From: Cyprinodon diabolis
Lineage: Eukaryota > Chordata > Actinopteri > Cyprinodontiformes > Cyprinodontidae
Direction of reading: 5' to 3'
Assembly (NCBI GenBank): GCA_030533445.1
Contig: CM060062.1
Coordinates: forward strand, 23,457,329-23,521,328
DNA: 64,000 nucleotides
Of the stretch, positions 23,954 to 34,859 are shown in pieces. The notes beneath the pieces were generated by a model, which was not told where the DNA came from, searched no databases, and worked only from the letters and a program-made list of their open reading frames with translations. How positions within the stretch are numbered: the first letter of the stretch is position 1; the number at the start of each line of letters is the position of its first letter. A program made the position numbers and the translations under genes.

Positions 23954-24140
23954 TTTATTTTTTTTTATTTAAAAAAAAAACATTAATCATTTCCAATCTA
24001 CTTTAAAATAATGATTTACTTTCATTTCATTTGTCCCATAAATTCCCAATGAGATGTTTCTTTTCTTTTGTGGTTACAACTTTACACTTTACAGAATGTG
24101 GAAAACTGCATGGCATAGAAATACTTTTGCAAGGTGTTGT
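23453..24140 (+). mobile_element. Degenerate Tc1-like transposon
   Basis: AAAGTGGTGGCAGTGTCATGC corresponds to the strongly conserved Tc1 transposase stretch encoding GGGSIMLWG. GAAAGAAAACCTGTCAGAG follows, and the element closes near 24134 with GAAATACTTTTGCAAGGTGT, the usual Tc1 terminal repeat. The inside is shortened and holds a (TA)n run. It has no open transposase frame. Confidence 0.7.
23870..23948. repeat. (TA)n microsatellite
   Basis: About 39 uninterrupted TA units followed by poly-T and poly-A runs, inside the Tc1-like relic. Confidence 0.97.
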
Positions 24141-26495
24141 GCATCCTTTTCTCCACAGGGCCACAGGTTTCCAGGCCAGGGCATGCCTCTGAGTTGAAGG
24201 CATGTTCAGACACTTTTCACTTCATCAATATACCACAGGAGACCTCAGCAGGAGGACAGATAATAGGTTGTTTTAACTCCAGGGTACAAATACTTTGTCT
24301 CTGGAACAGTACTGATTGATGCTTCAGAGGAAAAACGATTTATCTGGAGATGTTGGTCGCTCTGCAGTTATTAATGTCTGTCTTAGATAGCCACAGAGAT
24401 CTTCTAGACCATCTCTTTGTTGAGCAGAAATAGGGGGATGCGGTTTGAAATTCATACTGTCACTCTAGATAGTATAAAATTCATCCATTCTCTGGAAATA
24501 AGAGGCTTCTTTTAAAACTATCAATACCATTACAACATTTGGGAAAGCAGCTACAACACTTTACAAATGTATGTCTGCCAATTTTACATAGAGCATCATT
24601 TCCCTGGCCAAGAAGCTGTAGAATGAACTCAGGACATAAACAATTGTTGCTCTGTCAAATTTTTCCCAACTTGACAATCTCTACTGCTTATCCAGAGCTA
24701 CTATAGGATGCCTCTCTAAAAAATACTCTCCTCACCTAATCCTGTCAGTTAAGGTGGATTTAGATTAAAATTAACTTAAAATCTTGCATGATTATTTTTC
24801 TAACATATATGCACTATATTTCATGTTTGTTAATCACATTAAATCCCATAAAATACTGAGAAGTTTTTGTTGTAACGTGAAAAAAATCTAACATTTATAG
24901 AGGATAGATCAATTTTTAATTTTTTTTCTGTGGTGAGGAAGCAACCTTTTCCACTGCCCCCTGGGTCAATGAAACAGCAGTGTGCGGATATGAGGTAGAT
25001 AAGGATAGATGATGATGATGATGCACTGACAGAGTCTGATGACGTCAATGGGCGCCAATAAAACACTGGGAGCTGGTCAGTGTTCTGCTGTCCGTGTCCA
25101 AAGTTTAGAGCACACGGAAACTTGAATTCAACACAGAGCGGTGACTCACTTCCTTTGCTGGAAACAGAGGGATGCCTCCTATAGGGCGGCAGACAAAGCT
25201 CCCTCCTGGTCACACTTTGACACACAGCTGCTGGTGGATCAGCTTTGGCTCTCACCCAGGGTTTAAACATGGCCTCCGTGCCGTGTCAGTGTCAAAGTCA
25301 TTTCAACTCATTAAAAGATAAGCAATAACCCAAAGCTTTGTGAACTCCGCCGGTGACGGCACTCCTCTGTGAACTTTATACACTCACACACCACATCTCC
25401 TCCTGCGTTTATTTAATTGGACTGTCTTCCAGGGGCACTGGCTCAGAATACACTCACCCTCTGCTTTTTTTGTCTTCAGTGCCCCATCATGCGTCACAGG
25501 CCTCCACAAAGATGCGAGGTGCTCAGAACCGGCTTCAGTTTCAAGCTTGAGGCGCTCTTAGCAGGATGGGTGTTCTTTACATCCAGCTGCCCTCCTCCCC
25601 CCTGTTTTGGTTGCTTTGTCACTGTTGTCATGAGCGCTTGTGCCAGCCAGAGAGGAATCCCGGGAATCTTTTTGGGCTGACCCAGCTCTCTTGTGGAGCT
25701 GAAAAGCAATGGTGACACAGTCCTAGTGGCAGGCCCCACTCCTCCAGCTTTAATAGTAAATTTCAGCTCCTGCTGATGTATCAAGAATAGCCTGTGACTC
25801 TCACAGTGCTTGAGAAAAAAAAAAAAGTGAGACTGCCATCACAAAGTGCAGCTGAATTATTCAGCTCAGGTTCTGCTAGGAGGAAACTATTGGACTCCCA
25901 GAGTGGAGCAGTGTGTTAGACTTCACCACAGGGCCAGCCTCAGGTATAAACTGGGCTTAGAGAGAACTTTGATTTCCATGGGGTATTTGGATAAAGTAGA
26001 ATATTAACAGATCCAAATTCAAAACTACCGTTTGCTTGTTGCGTCAGAGAAGACTGCTGGTAACTGGTTGGATATAGATAAGTAACTAAAAGCCTTTTTA
26101 TATGGTTGCTTGTAAACACAGCCAACTCCTCTGTCTGCATGGGAAATGTCTCAATGAACCCAACAAACAAAGAGCAGATGAATGGAAAGTAAAACACAGA
26201 AAACACTCCTGTATGGGAACTCACAGCTTATTCAGAAAGGTAAAAGAAAACGAACTTACTATAGAATATATTTCATGCTGCTGATCAGTCTACACCCTGT
26301 TTTTTTTTTTTTTTTTTTACATCAATTTGAATAAGGGAAATGAACTCGTGTTGTCTGATAACTTAAGACAACACTGGAATCTAACTGGCTCTGACTGGAT
26401 TAAAATGCTTTTTTGTAACGTTTTTTGTGCAAATTTGAGCTTTATACAATTTGAAATGATTCTGATGGATGGTAAATAGGATCCATAGTAATCAG
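24141..26495. other. Intergenic DNA with a CRE-like site
   Basis: No gene recognised. A 143-codon minus-strand frame at 24839-25270 has no start context, domain or splice partner and looks like chance. A perfect CRE octamer TGACGTCA at 25040-25047 sits next to a short (GAT)n run. A poly-T run lies at 26299-26318. Confidence 0.45.
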
Positions 26496-26499
26496 TTAA

Positions 26500-27316
26500 A
26501 GATATGGTGAAGAATTTTGTCCTGCTTTTTGAAAAGACTTGCCCTCTCCACTTAAAAAGAAAAGCACATGCACAACCCTGTACCTGCTCCTGAGAGGGGA
26601 CACCTATTAAATGCGTGCAAGAGCATGCAGGAGCCTGTTTCTCCTCGAGGAGCTGGGGTGACGCAATGACAAGACAGTCCTCGGATGGATCTCATCTCAT
26701 CCATATTTATAAATAAAAAAGTTTCCCTGAAAATAAGACTACTGGTACATTAAAAAAAAAAAGAAATACATGTATGTGTGTGTGCTGCAGTGGAAATTTG
26801 GACCTGTTTGCGGGGGTGAATAAGGATCTTTGGCCGACGTATAACTGCTAACAATGCAAATTATAAAATAAATAAACTTATCTTTCCTGGAAAGTTATAA
26901 TATAGAGGTAGAAAACCTTTACTCGCAGTGATGTGAAATGGATTTCTCCAAATAGCATGCCAAACTTTACCTGTCGAGTAGAAACTTTGCAACAGGAGCA
27001 TCAGTGGGAAGCCAGACCTGTGCTTTCAATGTACACCATTGCGTGAAAGAACAATCTGGCCTTTTTTCTCTCTTCTGATGCCTTTCCACTTTTTCTCTTA
27101 CAACTCTCATCATTTTCTAAGAACTGCTGTGAAAAAGGTGAGCTCAACTGGATGAAAAAATAGAAAATAAAGTGCTGAAAGTGTGCATGCGCAAAAAAAC
27201 TTACCTAGCTGGGGACGAGCACATAAGACGAGCACATATCACCAGAATGATTGACAATCAGGATGACCACTTATTTTGATGATCCACCTGGAAATAAAAG
27301 ATCGCTCTCTATACCT
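26500..27316. mobile_element. TTAA-flanked MITE, long copy (817 bp)
   Basis: Flanked by TTAA at 26496-26499 and 27317-27320, with inverted ends related to those of the 16972-17314 copy (AGATATGGTGAAG / CTCTATACCT). It shares CATGCACAACCCTGTACCTG and ACCAGAATGATTGACAAT blocks with that copy but has about 470 bp more in the middle. There is no transposase frame. Confidence 0.72.
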
Positions 27317-27683
27317 TTAAAAATAACCTTAATATGTTATAAACAAATTCACTAGATTAAAACAGCATTTATCTGAACATCTTTAATATGTGGTGATGAG
27401 ATTGAAAATATTTCTAAGTTATGAAAGCCAGCGGAGGGAGCTTATGTAATTCATCTGTATTTTAAATCCTCATGCTTTCTCGCTCTCAGTCATGACATTT
27501 TATTCTCGGTTTAAATAAACTCTTTAATGAAAATAAGGGCTTCTGCAATTTAAAATGTGCTCAGAACAAGGGCATAGGTTTGATTTCAACTTTGCTAGGG
27601 ACATCATTGGTCTGAGGTCCTAGGCAAAAATATGCACGCTTGATTTTTTATGCTTGACGTGAAAATCAGGGTGTATTTCATTT

Positions 27684-28397
27684 TGTTGGGATCTGGGGAT
27701 ATACCACATTCCACCAGCAGAGTGCGCCGTGGGTCTCCTGGGCTGGAGCTCTCCAGCACACCTGGAGCTCGTCTGCTCATCAGGAGACCTTCCCTACATA
27801 AGCAGCTGCCAGACCTTCCTTCAATGCCGCAGTGTTGACCTAGTTTGGTTAGCAAACCTGAGCCTCTGTTATCCGAAAGAATCTTAGTCATCTCAAGTGA
27901 GAAACCTGATTCTAATCTGCCTCTGTCTTTGCTCACAGGAAACCTGTCTCAAGTCTGAAGCTCTGGATGAGCTTAACCTGCCTGCCAGCCCTGGTGAGCC
28001 AAACCTGAAGATTCCAGTCTGGATTCCTCCTGCTGCTCTCAGAGAAGAGCTGGAAACTCTGATCAAGGTCTGCCATTCAAAGTCAGAAGCTAGACGCTGC
28101 TGCTGCTTGTGCACTCTGCTGAACCAACAGTCTCTGGACCCAACGGTTCCCTCTCTCACAAGTAAAGCCTGGACTTCTTCAAGGTAGACTCTGAATTATC
28201 CAAAGACTCAATTAATCATCTGACTGCCTGGCTAATCAAACTGTCCGTCTCTGCAGACATCAGTGAACCCAACCCGGACCAGTACCTGAACCAGTTCTTG
28301 TCTTTGTGTGAAAACTATTTCAATAAACTCTGTTGAACTTTTACTCAGCCTCCGTTTGTGTTATGCATGTGGGTTAAACCATAAACCAATCATGACA
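27684..28397 (+). repeat. 5' LTR
   Basis: 714 bp, TG...CA bounded. A TATA-like CTACATAAG at about 27794-27802 predicts a transcript start near 27825, just before GCCGCAGTGTT (27826-27836). That 11-mer is complementary to the primer site after the LTR. ACTATTTCAATAAACTC at about 28315 supplies an AATAAA poly(A) signal. Confidence 0.95.
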
Positions 28398-29480
28398 GAA
28401 CACTGCGGCCAAACACAAAGCCCAGCAGATCACCCCCGGAGGAGGCTTAAGGAGCAGGATGCTCAAATCCTTGGACATGCCCACATCCTCCATGAGTTAC
28501 ACACTAAGGTTGAACATCAGAACCAAGTGTTACAGGCATACGCTGACTACCTGAGGGATGCTAATGCTACGCCAGCAGTACGTCCTGTTCCGGAACCACT
28601 TCTGCCTCTAAGGTCACCGGCAGTGACGTCATTTCCGGAGTTCCGTCCGAGTCCTCCTGAAAGATTTTCAGGTAAAAAAAAGGATTGTAAGGGATTTTTG
28701 TTCCAGTGTCGTTTGCTTTTTGAGCACTCCCCCGGCAGTTTTCCGAATGATAGGAAGAAGATTTCCTTCATTCTTTCTCAACTTACTGGACGAGCCCTTG
28801 AATGGGCGGAGGCAAGGTTCTCTTCTGAGTCCAGCTTTTCATGTACTTTTTCTGAGTTTATATCTGAGTTTTCCCAAGTCTTTAACCATTACTCAGACAA
28901 AACTATTGATTCCCGAGCCCTGCTAAATTTAAAGCAGGGAAATTCAACAGTGGCTGAGTTCTCCATTGACTTCCGGGTTAAAGCCGCAGCCTCAGGTTGG
29001 AACGAGTGTGCACTTAAGAGTGCTTATTTTAAGGCTTTAAATGATAACATCAAAGACGAACTCGCCACAATCGACGAACCTGCTAGTTTGGAGGATTTAA
29101 TCCGTTTAACCATCAGATTGGATAATAGACTTCGGACTAGAAATAACTCTAGGCAAAGAAGCCTCAATTTTTCTGTTTCTACTCCTGCATTTAACAATGC
29201 TTCTGTTTTTTCTGGATTCCCAGAACTCAGTTCCAAGCCAAAGTCTAAGAACCAGACTCTTTCAGTGCCTGTCCAAGTCTCTCACTCAGAAGGAACGGAG
29301 GCCGAACTTATGCAGATTAGACACACAAGGCTATCCCCTGCAGAAAGACAACGAAGATTTGGAGGACATCTGTGTCTGTACTGTGGTGAGACTGGCCATT
29401 TCATTGCTTCATGCCCGGTAAATCAAAAGCCAGGGCCCGTCAGAGGATTTGAGGAGTCTGACGGGCCATCTAAAATCTGA
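28392..29480 (+). CDS. gypsy Gag (362 aa), intact frame
   Basis: Structural capsid/nucleocapsid protein of the retrotransposon. I choose the ATG at 28392, which lies in the last six bases of the LTR; the frame is open upstream but inside the LTR. Features are a predicted coiled region near residues 15-50, a Ty3-type retrotransposon gag domain (about 90-230, with FLFQCRLLFEHSP, ALEWAEARF and LLNLKQGNSTVAEFSIDFR), and a CCHC zinc knuckle CLYCGETGHFIASC near residue 338. The frame ends at TGA 29478-29480. It is the only intact gene of the element. Pro-pol continues in the -1 frame. Confidence 0.88.
   Translation: MTEHCGQTQSPADHPRRRLKEQDAQILGHAHILHELHTKVEHQNQVLQAYADYLRDANATPAVRPVPEPLLPLRSPAVTSFPEFRPSPPERFSGKKKDCKGFLFQCRLLFEHSPGSFPNDRKKISFILSQLTGRALEWAEARFSSESSFSCTFSEFISEFSQVFNHYSDKTIDSRALLNLKQGNSTVAEFSIDFRVKAAASGWNECALKSAYFKALNDNIKDELATIDEPASLEDLIRLTIRLDNRLRTRNNSRQRSLNFSVSTPAFNNASVFSGFPELSSKPKSKNQTLSVPVQVSHSEGTEAELMQIRHTRLSPAERQRRFGGHLCLYCGETGHFIASCPVNQKPGPVRGFEESDGPSKI
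28398..28410 (+). promoter_or_regulatory. Primer-binding site of self-priming type
   Basis: Eleven bases AACACTGCGGC (28399-28409), starting one base after the LTR end, are the exact complement of GCCGCAGTGTT at 27826-27836 in the LTR, where the transcript should begin. This matches the self-priming mode known for Tf1/sushi elements, in place of a tRNA primer. The site lies inside the gag coding region. Confidence 0.6.
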
Positions 29481-32400
29481 AAAAACTCCTCATTTATTGT
29501 TGCCTGCTACCCTTTTTCTTTTCTAACCAGAATCTCACTTTATCAGCTTTCATCGACTCTTGGTGTGAAAGAAATCTCATTGATTCGGATCTGGTCCAGC
29601 AGTTAAAGATTGAGACTGTCCCTTTAACTAAGCCTCTCAGAGTATCTGCTATAGATGGAAAGAAGCTTCATCAAGTCACTCATCAGACACAACCTTTAGA
29701 ACTTCTAATCTCTGGAAACCATTGTGAAACATTAACATTTTTTGTTTTTCCTTCTGGTGCTGGGATTCGAGTTGCTGGAACGTCACAACCCCCATATCAA
29801 CTGGGCTGAACGCCACATTGAGTCTTGGTCCACTTCCTGTCACGAGTCATGCCTTCGTTCTGCGGCTCCTGCTATTCAGTCCCCTAGAGGTAGGGGGGAG
29901 ATGGACTCTCCTGACCTTACTTCTGTTCCTCCCGAGTATCATGATCTGGCACCAGTCTTCAGTAAGGTCAGTGCGACGTCTCTTCCACCTCACAGACCAT
30001 ATGACTGCGCCATTGATCTACTACCAGGAGCCCCCCTTCCCAGCAGTTGACTATATAACATCTCCAAACCAGAACGCGAAACCATGGAGAAATATATAAA
30101 TGAGTCTCTAGCTGCTGGAATTATTCGTCCATCTTCATCTCCTCTCGGTGCTGGTTTCTTTTTTGTGGGTAAAAAGGATGGTTCCCTCCAACCCTGTATT
30201 GACTACAGAGGCTTGAATCAGATAACCGTCAAGAATAAGTACCCCCTACCATTACTGGCATCAGCTTTTGAACCTGTTCAAGGTGCACCAGTGTTCACCA
30301 AACTCGATTTAAGAAACGCCGATCATCTCCTTAGAATAAGAGAGGGAGATGAATGGAAGACAGCCTTTAAGACCCCCTTAGGCCAATTTGAGTATTTGGT
30401 CATGCCTTTTGGTCTCACAAACGCTCCTGCTTGCTTCTAAGCTCTAGTCAACGAGGTCCTCAGAGATTTCTTGAATGTTTTTGTTTTTGTATACATCGAT
30501 GATATTTTGATCTACTCCAAGAACCTCTCAGATCACAAGAAACATGTTCGTCTAGTTCTTCAGAGACTATTGGAAAACAAACTCTTTGTGAAAGCTGAAA
30601 AATGTGAATTTCACCAACCATCTGTCACTTTTCTAGGGTTTGTGCTCGAGGGCGGGCAGGTGAAGCCATCCGAAGACAAAATAAAGGCAGTTCTGGACTG
30701 GCCGACACCTGAAAACCGCAAGTAGCTTCAGAGGTTTCTTGGGTTTGCAAACTTCTACAGACGTTTTATAAGAAACTATAGTCAAACAGCTCTACCCCTC
30801 ACAACTCTGACTTCTGTGAAGAAGACATTTCAATGGACACCTGAAGCCGAGAACGCTTTTAATAAATTAAAAAACCTGTTTTCCAGAGCACCCATCCTTA
30901 TCCAGCCAGATCCCTCTAAGCAGTTTATCTTAGAGGTGGACGCATCTGACTCCGGTGTAGGAGCTGTTTTATCTCAACAGTCAGACTCTGACCAGAAAAC
31001 TCACCCCTGTGCATTCCAACCCACGCCACTCTAGATGGTCATTATTCTTTTCTTGTTTCAACCTCATCATTTCTTACAGACCTGGTTCCAAGAACGTCAA
31101 GCCCGATTCTCTCTCTCGTCTGTACTCCACTGATCAACCTGAGACACCCGAGCCTGTTCTTCCTGCCTCCTGTACTGTTGGAGTCATTTCCTGGGAGATC
31201 ACTGATCTCATCAACTCTGCCCTAGCCTCTGAACCTGACCCAGGTAACGGTCCTCCAAATAAAACTTATGTTCCATCTTCCGTCAGATCCCGTCTGATCC
31301 AGTGGATGCATGCAGCAAAACTCTCCGCCCATCCTGGAGTGAGCAGAACTATTGCCCTCATAACAAGACGTTTCTGGTGGCCATCACTTCACAAAGATGT
31401 CAAGGAGTACGTTCTGGCTTGTCCCATCTGCGCCAGAAACAAGACCTCTCACCAACCACCTTCTGGCCTGCTGCATCCTGTACCTGTTCCAACCCGCCCT
31501 TGGTCTCATATCGCTGTAGATTTTGTCACCGGTCTCCCGATTTCTAGAGGTATGTCCACCATTCTAACCATCGTCGACCATTTTTTCCAAGGCCTGTCAC
31601 TTAATTCCCCTCAGGAAACTTCCCACTGCATTCCAGACGGCCCAGCTTCTTGTGAAGCATGTTTTCCGCCTCCATGGAATTCCTCAAGAAATCCTCTCTG
31701 ATCGTGGTCCCCAGTTCATCTCACAGGTCTGGAAAGCTTTCTGTTCAGCGTTAAACTGCAAGTCCTCTCTCACCTCTGTTTATCATCCTCAGTCTAATGG
31801 GCAGACGGAGAGGATGAATCAACAACTTGAGTCCACTCTTCGCTGCCTAACATCCAACAACCCTACTGACTGGAGTCAGTTTCTGACCTGGATCGAGTAC
31901 GCCCATAACTCATTGAAATCTGCTTCTACTGGTTTATCCCCGTTCCAAGTGTCTATAGGTTATCAGCCTCCACTCTTCCCTGCAGACGAGAGAGAGATAA
32001 CGGTCAGATCAGTCCTTCACCACATCCGCCGTTGTCAGCGTATCTGGAAGGACACCATCACCACCCTCATCCGCTCATCTGCTTCAACAAAACACTTCGC
32101 AGATTCCAAGAGACGTCCAGCCCCTGACTATACCATAGGCCAAGAAGTTTGGTTATCGACACGTGACATTCCACTCAAGGCCATGTCCAAGAAGCTGTCA
32201 CCCCGGTTCATCGGCCCTTATAAGATAGCTCAGATAATCAACCCCTCTGCTGTCCGCCTGCACCTGCCACCGTCTCTACGAATCCACCCTACGTTTCATG
32301 TCTCTCAAGTAAAACCTGTCGTTACAAGCCCCCTGTGCCCACCACCCGACTCCCCTCCACTCGCCCTGGACGTCGATGGTCATCCGGCCTTCACAGTTCG

Positions 32401-32587
32401 CCGGATCGTGGACTCCCGTCGGCGAGGTCGCGGTTGGCAGTACCTCGTCGACTGGGAGGGCTACGGTCCGGAGGACTGCACCTGGGTTCCTGGCTCATAC
32501 ATCCTCGATCCGTCCCTGATCGAGAAGTATGAGAGTTCCCTCCAGTCTACATCCTCCGCCAAGAGGCGGTCGTTGAGAGGGGGGTAC
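29481..32587 (+). pseudogene. gypsy Pol (protease, RT, RNase H, integrase, chromodomain), broken
   Basis: Protease starts in the -1 frame relative to gag (about 29543). Its active-site triad reads DSW instead of DSG, followed by a frame change near 29740. The reverse transcriptase (30084-30810) keeps the catalytic [10 protein letters not shown] but has TAA at about 30438 and TAG at 30723, each where relatives have glutamine. RNase H begins (LEVDASDSG) and then jumps near 31010 to the connection region (SYRPGSKNVKPD), losing roughly 65 codons that include active-site acids. Integrase has its zinc region (HPG...CPICARNK, about 31330-31440) and VDFVTG in one frame. A homopolymer insertion near 31587 moves DRGPQF and SNGQTER to the next frame. 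A chromodomain (about 32384-32540, RRIVD...[17 protein letters not shown]) ends the protein; such domains steer integration to marked chromatin. Confidence 0.9.
32575..32587 (+). promoter_or_regulatory. Polypurine tract
   Basis: GAGAGGGGGG followed by TAC lies immediately upstream of the 3' LTR, the normal place for second-strand DNA priming. Confidence 0.75.
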
Positions 32588-33301
32588 TGTTGGGATCTGG
32601 GGATATACCACCTTCCACCAGCAGAGTGCGCCATGGGTCTCCTGGGCTGGAGCCCTCCAGCACACCTGGAGCTCGTCTGCTCATCAGGAGACCTTCCCTA
32701 CATAAGCAGCTGCCAGACCTTCCTTCAACGCCACAGTGTTGACCTAGTTTGGTTAGCAAACCTGAGCCTCTGTTATCTGAAAGAATCTTAGTCATCTCAA
32801 GTGAGAAACCTGATTCTAATCTGCCTCTGTATTTGCTCACAGGAAACCTGTCTCAAGTCTGAAGCTCTGGATGAGCTTAACCTGCCTGCCAGCCCTGGTG
32901 AGCCAAACCTGAAGATTCCAATCTGGATGTCTCCTGCTGCTCTCAGAGAAGAGCTGGAAACTCTGATCAAGGTCTGCCATTCAAAGTCAGAAGCTAGACG
33001 CTGCTGCTGCTTGTGCACTCTGCTGAACCAACAGTCTCTGGACCCAACGGTTCCTTCTCTCACAAGTAAAGCCTGGACTTCTTCAAGGTAGACTCTGAAT
33101 TATCCAAAGACTCAATTAATCATCTGACTGCCTGGCTAATCAAACTGTCCGTCTCTGCAGACATCAGTGAACCCAACCCGGACCAGTACCTGAACCAGTT
33201 CTTGTCTTTGTGTGAAAACTATTTCAATAAACTCTGTTGAACTTTTACTCAGCCTCCGTTTGTGTTCTGCATGTGGGTTAAACCTTAAACCAATCATGAC
33301 A
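32588..33301 (+). repeat. 3' LTR
   Basis: 714 bp, same length as the 5' LTR, with about a dozen substitutions and no indels noticed. One substitution (GCCGCAGTGTT to GCCACAGTGTT) falls in the segment complementary to the primer site, so the pairing is perfect only with the 5' LTR. Confidence 0.95.
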
Positions 33302-33774
33302 CATTTAAAGAAAAAAGCAGCAGTTCTTGTTAGATTTACACGTATTTTATAAGCACTACACACACTAGATGCTGTTTGTCAATGTTTGAAGCATCACTGG
33401 CTCTAATGAATGTGGACTTAGGACTATTTTCCACTTTGAAAAGGTTTGCATTTGAAATTACCAGGAACTAAAACAGTAGGTAAATCAGTTCCCATTTAAC
33501 CAAATATAGTCTAAATATGTCTGTTATGTGTGGATTTATCCTGTTTTTCTTTTAAAGATATAGAATTGTACAGAGGTAAAACCCGCTGTTGTCTTTTAAA
33601 TGTCCTATTTGTATCATTAAACAAAGCAAAATAATAGATTCAAGGGACACCAAATATATTTACATGAGCACTGGAAGTAGAAGAAGACATGAGCTTTTAA
33701 AACATTAACTTCACTCTACAAGTTGTACATCATGGCTGTAGTTACTCTGTTTAACCCATTTCATGTATTTTATA

Positions 33775-34400
33775 TAGGGCTGAAACAATTCATCAGATTA
33801 ATCTATTATTGAAATATCCATCCATCCATCCATCCATCCATCCATCCATTTTCTAGCACGCTTTTCTCGAGTGGGGTTGCAAGGGGTGCTGGTGCCTTTC
33901 TCCAGCAGTCAATGGGCGAGAGGTACACCCTGGACAGGTCGCCAGTCCATCGCAGGGCAACACAGAGACAAACATGACAAACAACCATTCACACACACAC
34001 TCACACCTAAGGGGGCTGTAGAGAAGCCAATTAACCTTACAGTCATGTTTTTGGACTGTGGGAGGAAGCTGGAGTACCCGGAGAGAACCCACGCATGCTC
34101 AGGAAGAACATGCAAACTCCATGCAGAAAGACCCTGGGCCGGCAATCGAACCCAGAACCTTTTTGCTGCAAGGCAGCAGTGCTACCCACTGTTGGGTTAT
34201 TAAAAAATTAAATAATGTCGACAAATTTAGTAATGGATTAATCGTTAACTGGAGTATAGAGACTCTAAAACATGTCTTTACTTCACAGGGCGAGCCACTT
34301 AGTAAGTGGCGAGCCACTTACCAAAATTGTAAAAAAAAATATATAAACAATTTCATTTTAGATAAAAATGTTTTCGTCTGTCAATATTCTCCATCCAGAA
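33775..34400. mobile_element. hAT-type relic interrupted by a SINE
   Basis: TAGGGCTGAAACAATTCATC at 33775 resembles the hAT end TAGGGCTGCAAC. After the inserted SINE the body resumes with TCGACAAATTTAGTAATGG and ATTAATCGTTAACTGGAGTA, also found at about 11318-11337. The right end was not located. Confidence 0.6.
33816..34196 (-). mobile_element. tRNA-derived fish SINE-like repeat, minus orientation, with (TCCA)n
   Basis: On the minus strand, CAGTGGGTAGCACTGCTGCC and GGTTCTGGGTTCGATTGCC look like A and B boxes of a tRNA-type promoter. The body (GGGAGGAAGCTGGAGTACCC, GACAGGTCGCCAGTCCATCG on the plus strand) is one of the commonest teleost repeats. It ends in a (TCCA)n run at 33816-33849. It is inserted inside the hAT relic. 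Confidence 0.85.
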
Positions 34401-34859
34401 CTCCTTTACTGCTGCAACAACTCTGTATTGTAAATTATAAACATGTTATTCACATCTAAGTGTTGTTAGGGACAAGTAGGTCGGTCCAAAATGTTTTCCC
34501 TATGCAAACCTACACCAATGGAGAGGCTCATTCATTCAGGTCTGGCTGGGCTGTGCCCCACCAGCACTGACAGGGTTAATCACACCCATATGGTGCTCTG
34601 AGAGGTTTGGTCCAATGCTGCTGTGGGCCAACAGGAGAGGGAAGGGCTGGGGGCAGAACAGACGGGAGAGGACAGCGGGGCAGATCACCAGCCCAACACC
34701 TGCACCTGGTCACTTTGCTTCTCCCACAGGAACCATTTAAAGTCCCTGTTTCTTGATCACATCTCTGCTGGTTTTTAGCAGCACAAACTTTTGGGGGAAA
34801 AAAACCTTTCAGGAGCTCTGATGCCATTCTCTCTCTCTTTCTTTTTTTATTGTTACGCA
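34401..34859. other. Probable semaphorin promoter region
   Basis: From about 34490 the sequence becomes GC-richer, with GGGAAGGGCTGGGGGCAGAA and neighbouring purine stretches, directly before the proposed first exon. No TATA box is evident. Promoter role is inferred from position only. Confidence 0.35.

Larger units (their letters stand above)
27684..33301 (+). mobile_element. Ty3/gypsy chromovirus-type LTR retrotransposon, 5618 bp, inactivated
   Basis: Complete element: two 714-bp LTRs starting TGTTGGGATC and ending AATCATGACA, a perfect 5-bp target duplication CATTT (27679-27683 and 33302-33306), a primer site, gag, pol ending in a chromodomain, and a purine tract. Order within pol is protease, reverse transcriptase, RNase H, integrase, chromodomain, as in the sushi-ichi/Tf1 branch. 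Coding damage includes a changed protease active site, two stops in the reverse transcriptase, a large RNase H deletion and an integrase frameshift, so it cannot move by itself. The LTRs differ at roughly a dozen positions by eye, implying an insertion that is not recent. Confidence 0.95.

Noticed and set aside
24839..25270. 143-codon minus-strand frame
   Set aside because: No domain, start context, splice partner or biased composition; chance frame in a less AT-rich stretch.
27604..28187. Frames of about 100 codons inside the gypsy LTR
   Set aside because: Repeated in the 3' LTR with stops at differing sites; LTR sequence, not genes.
29476..29488. GAAAAAAC as a -1 frameshift site for gag-pol
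   Set aside because: It lies after the gag stop codon, so ribosomes in the gag frame would not reach it.
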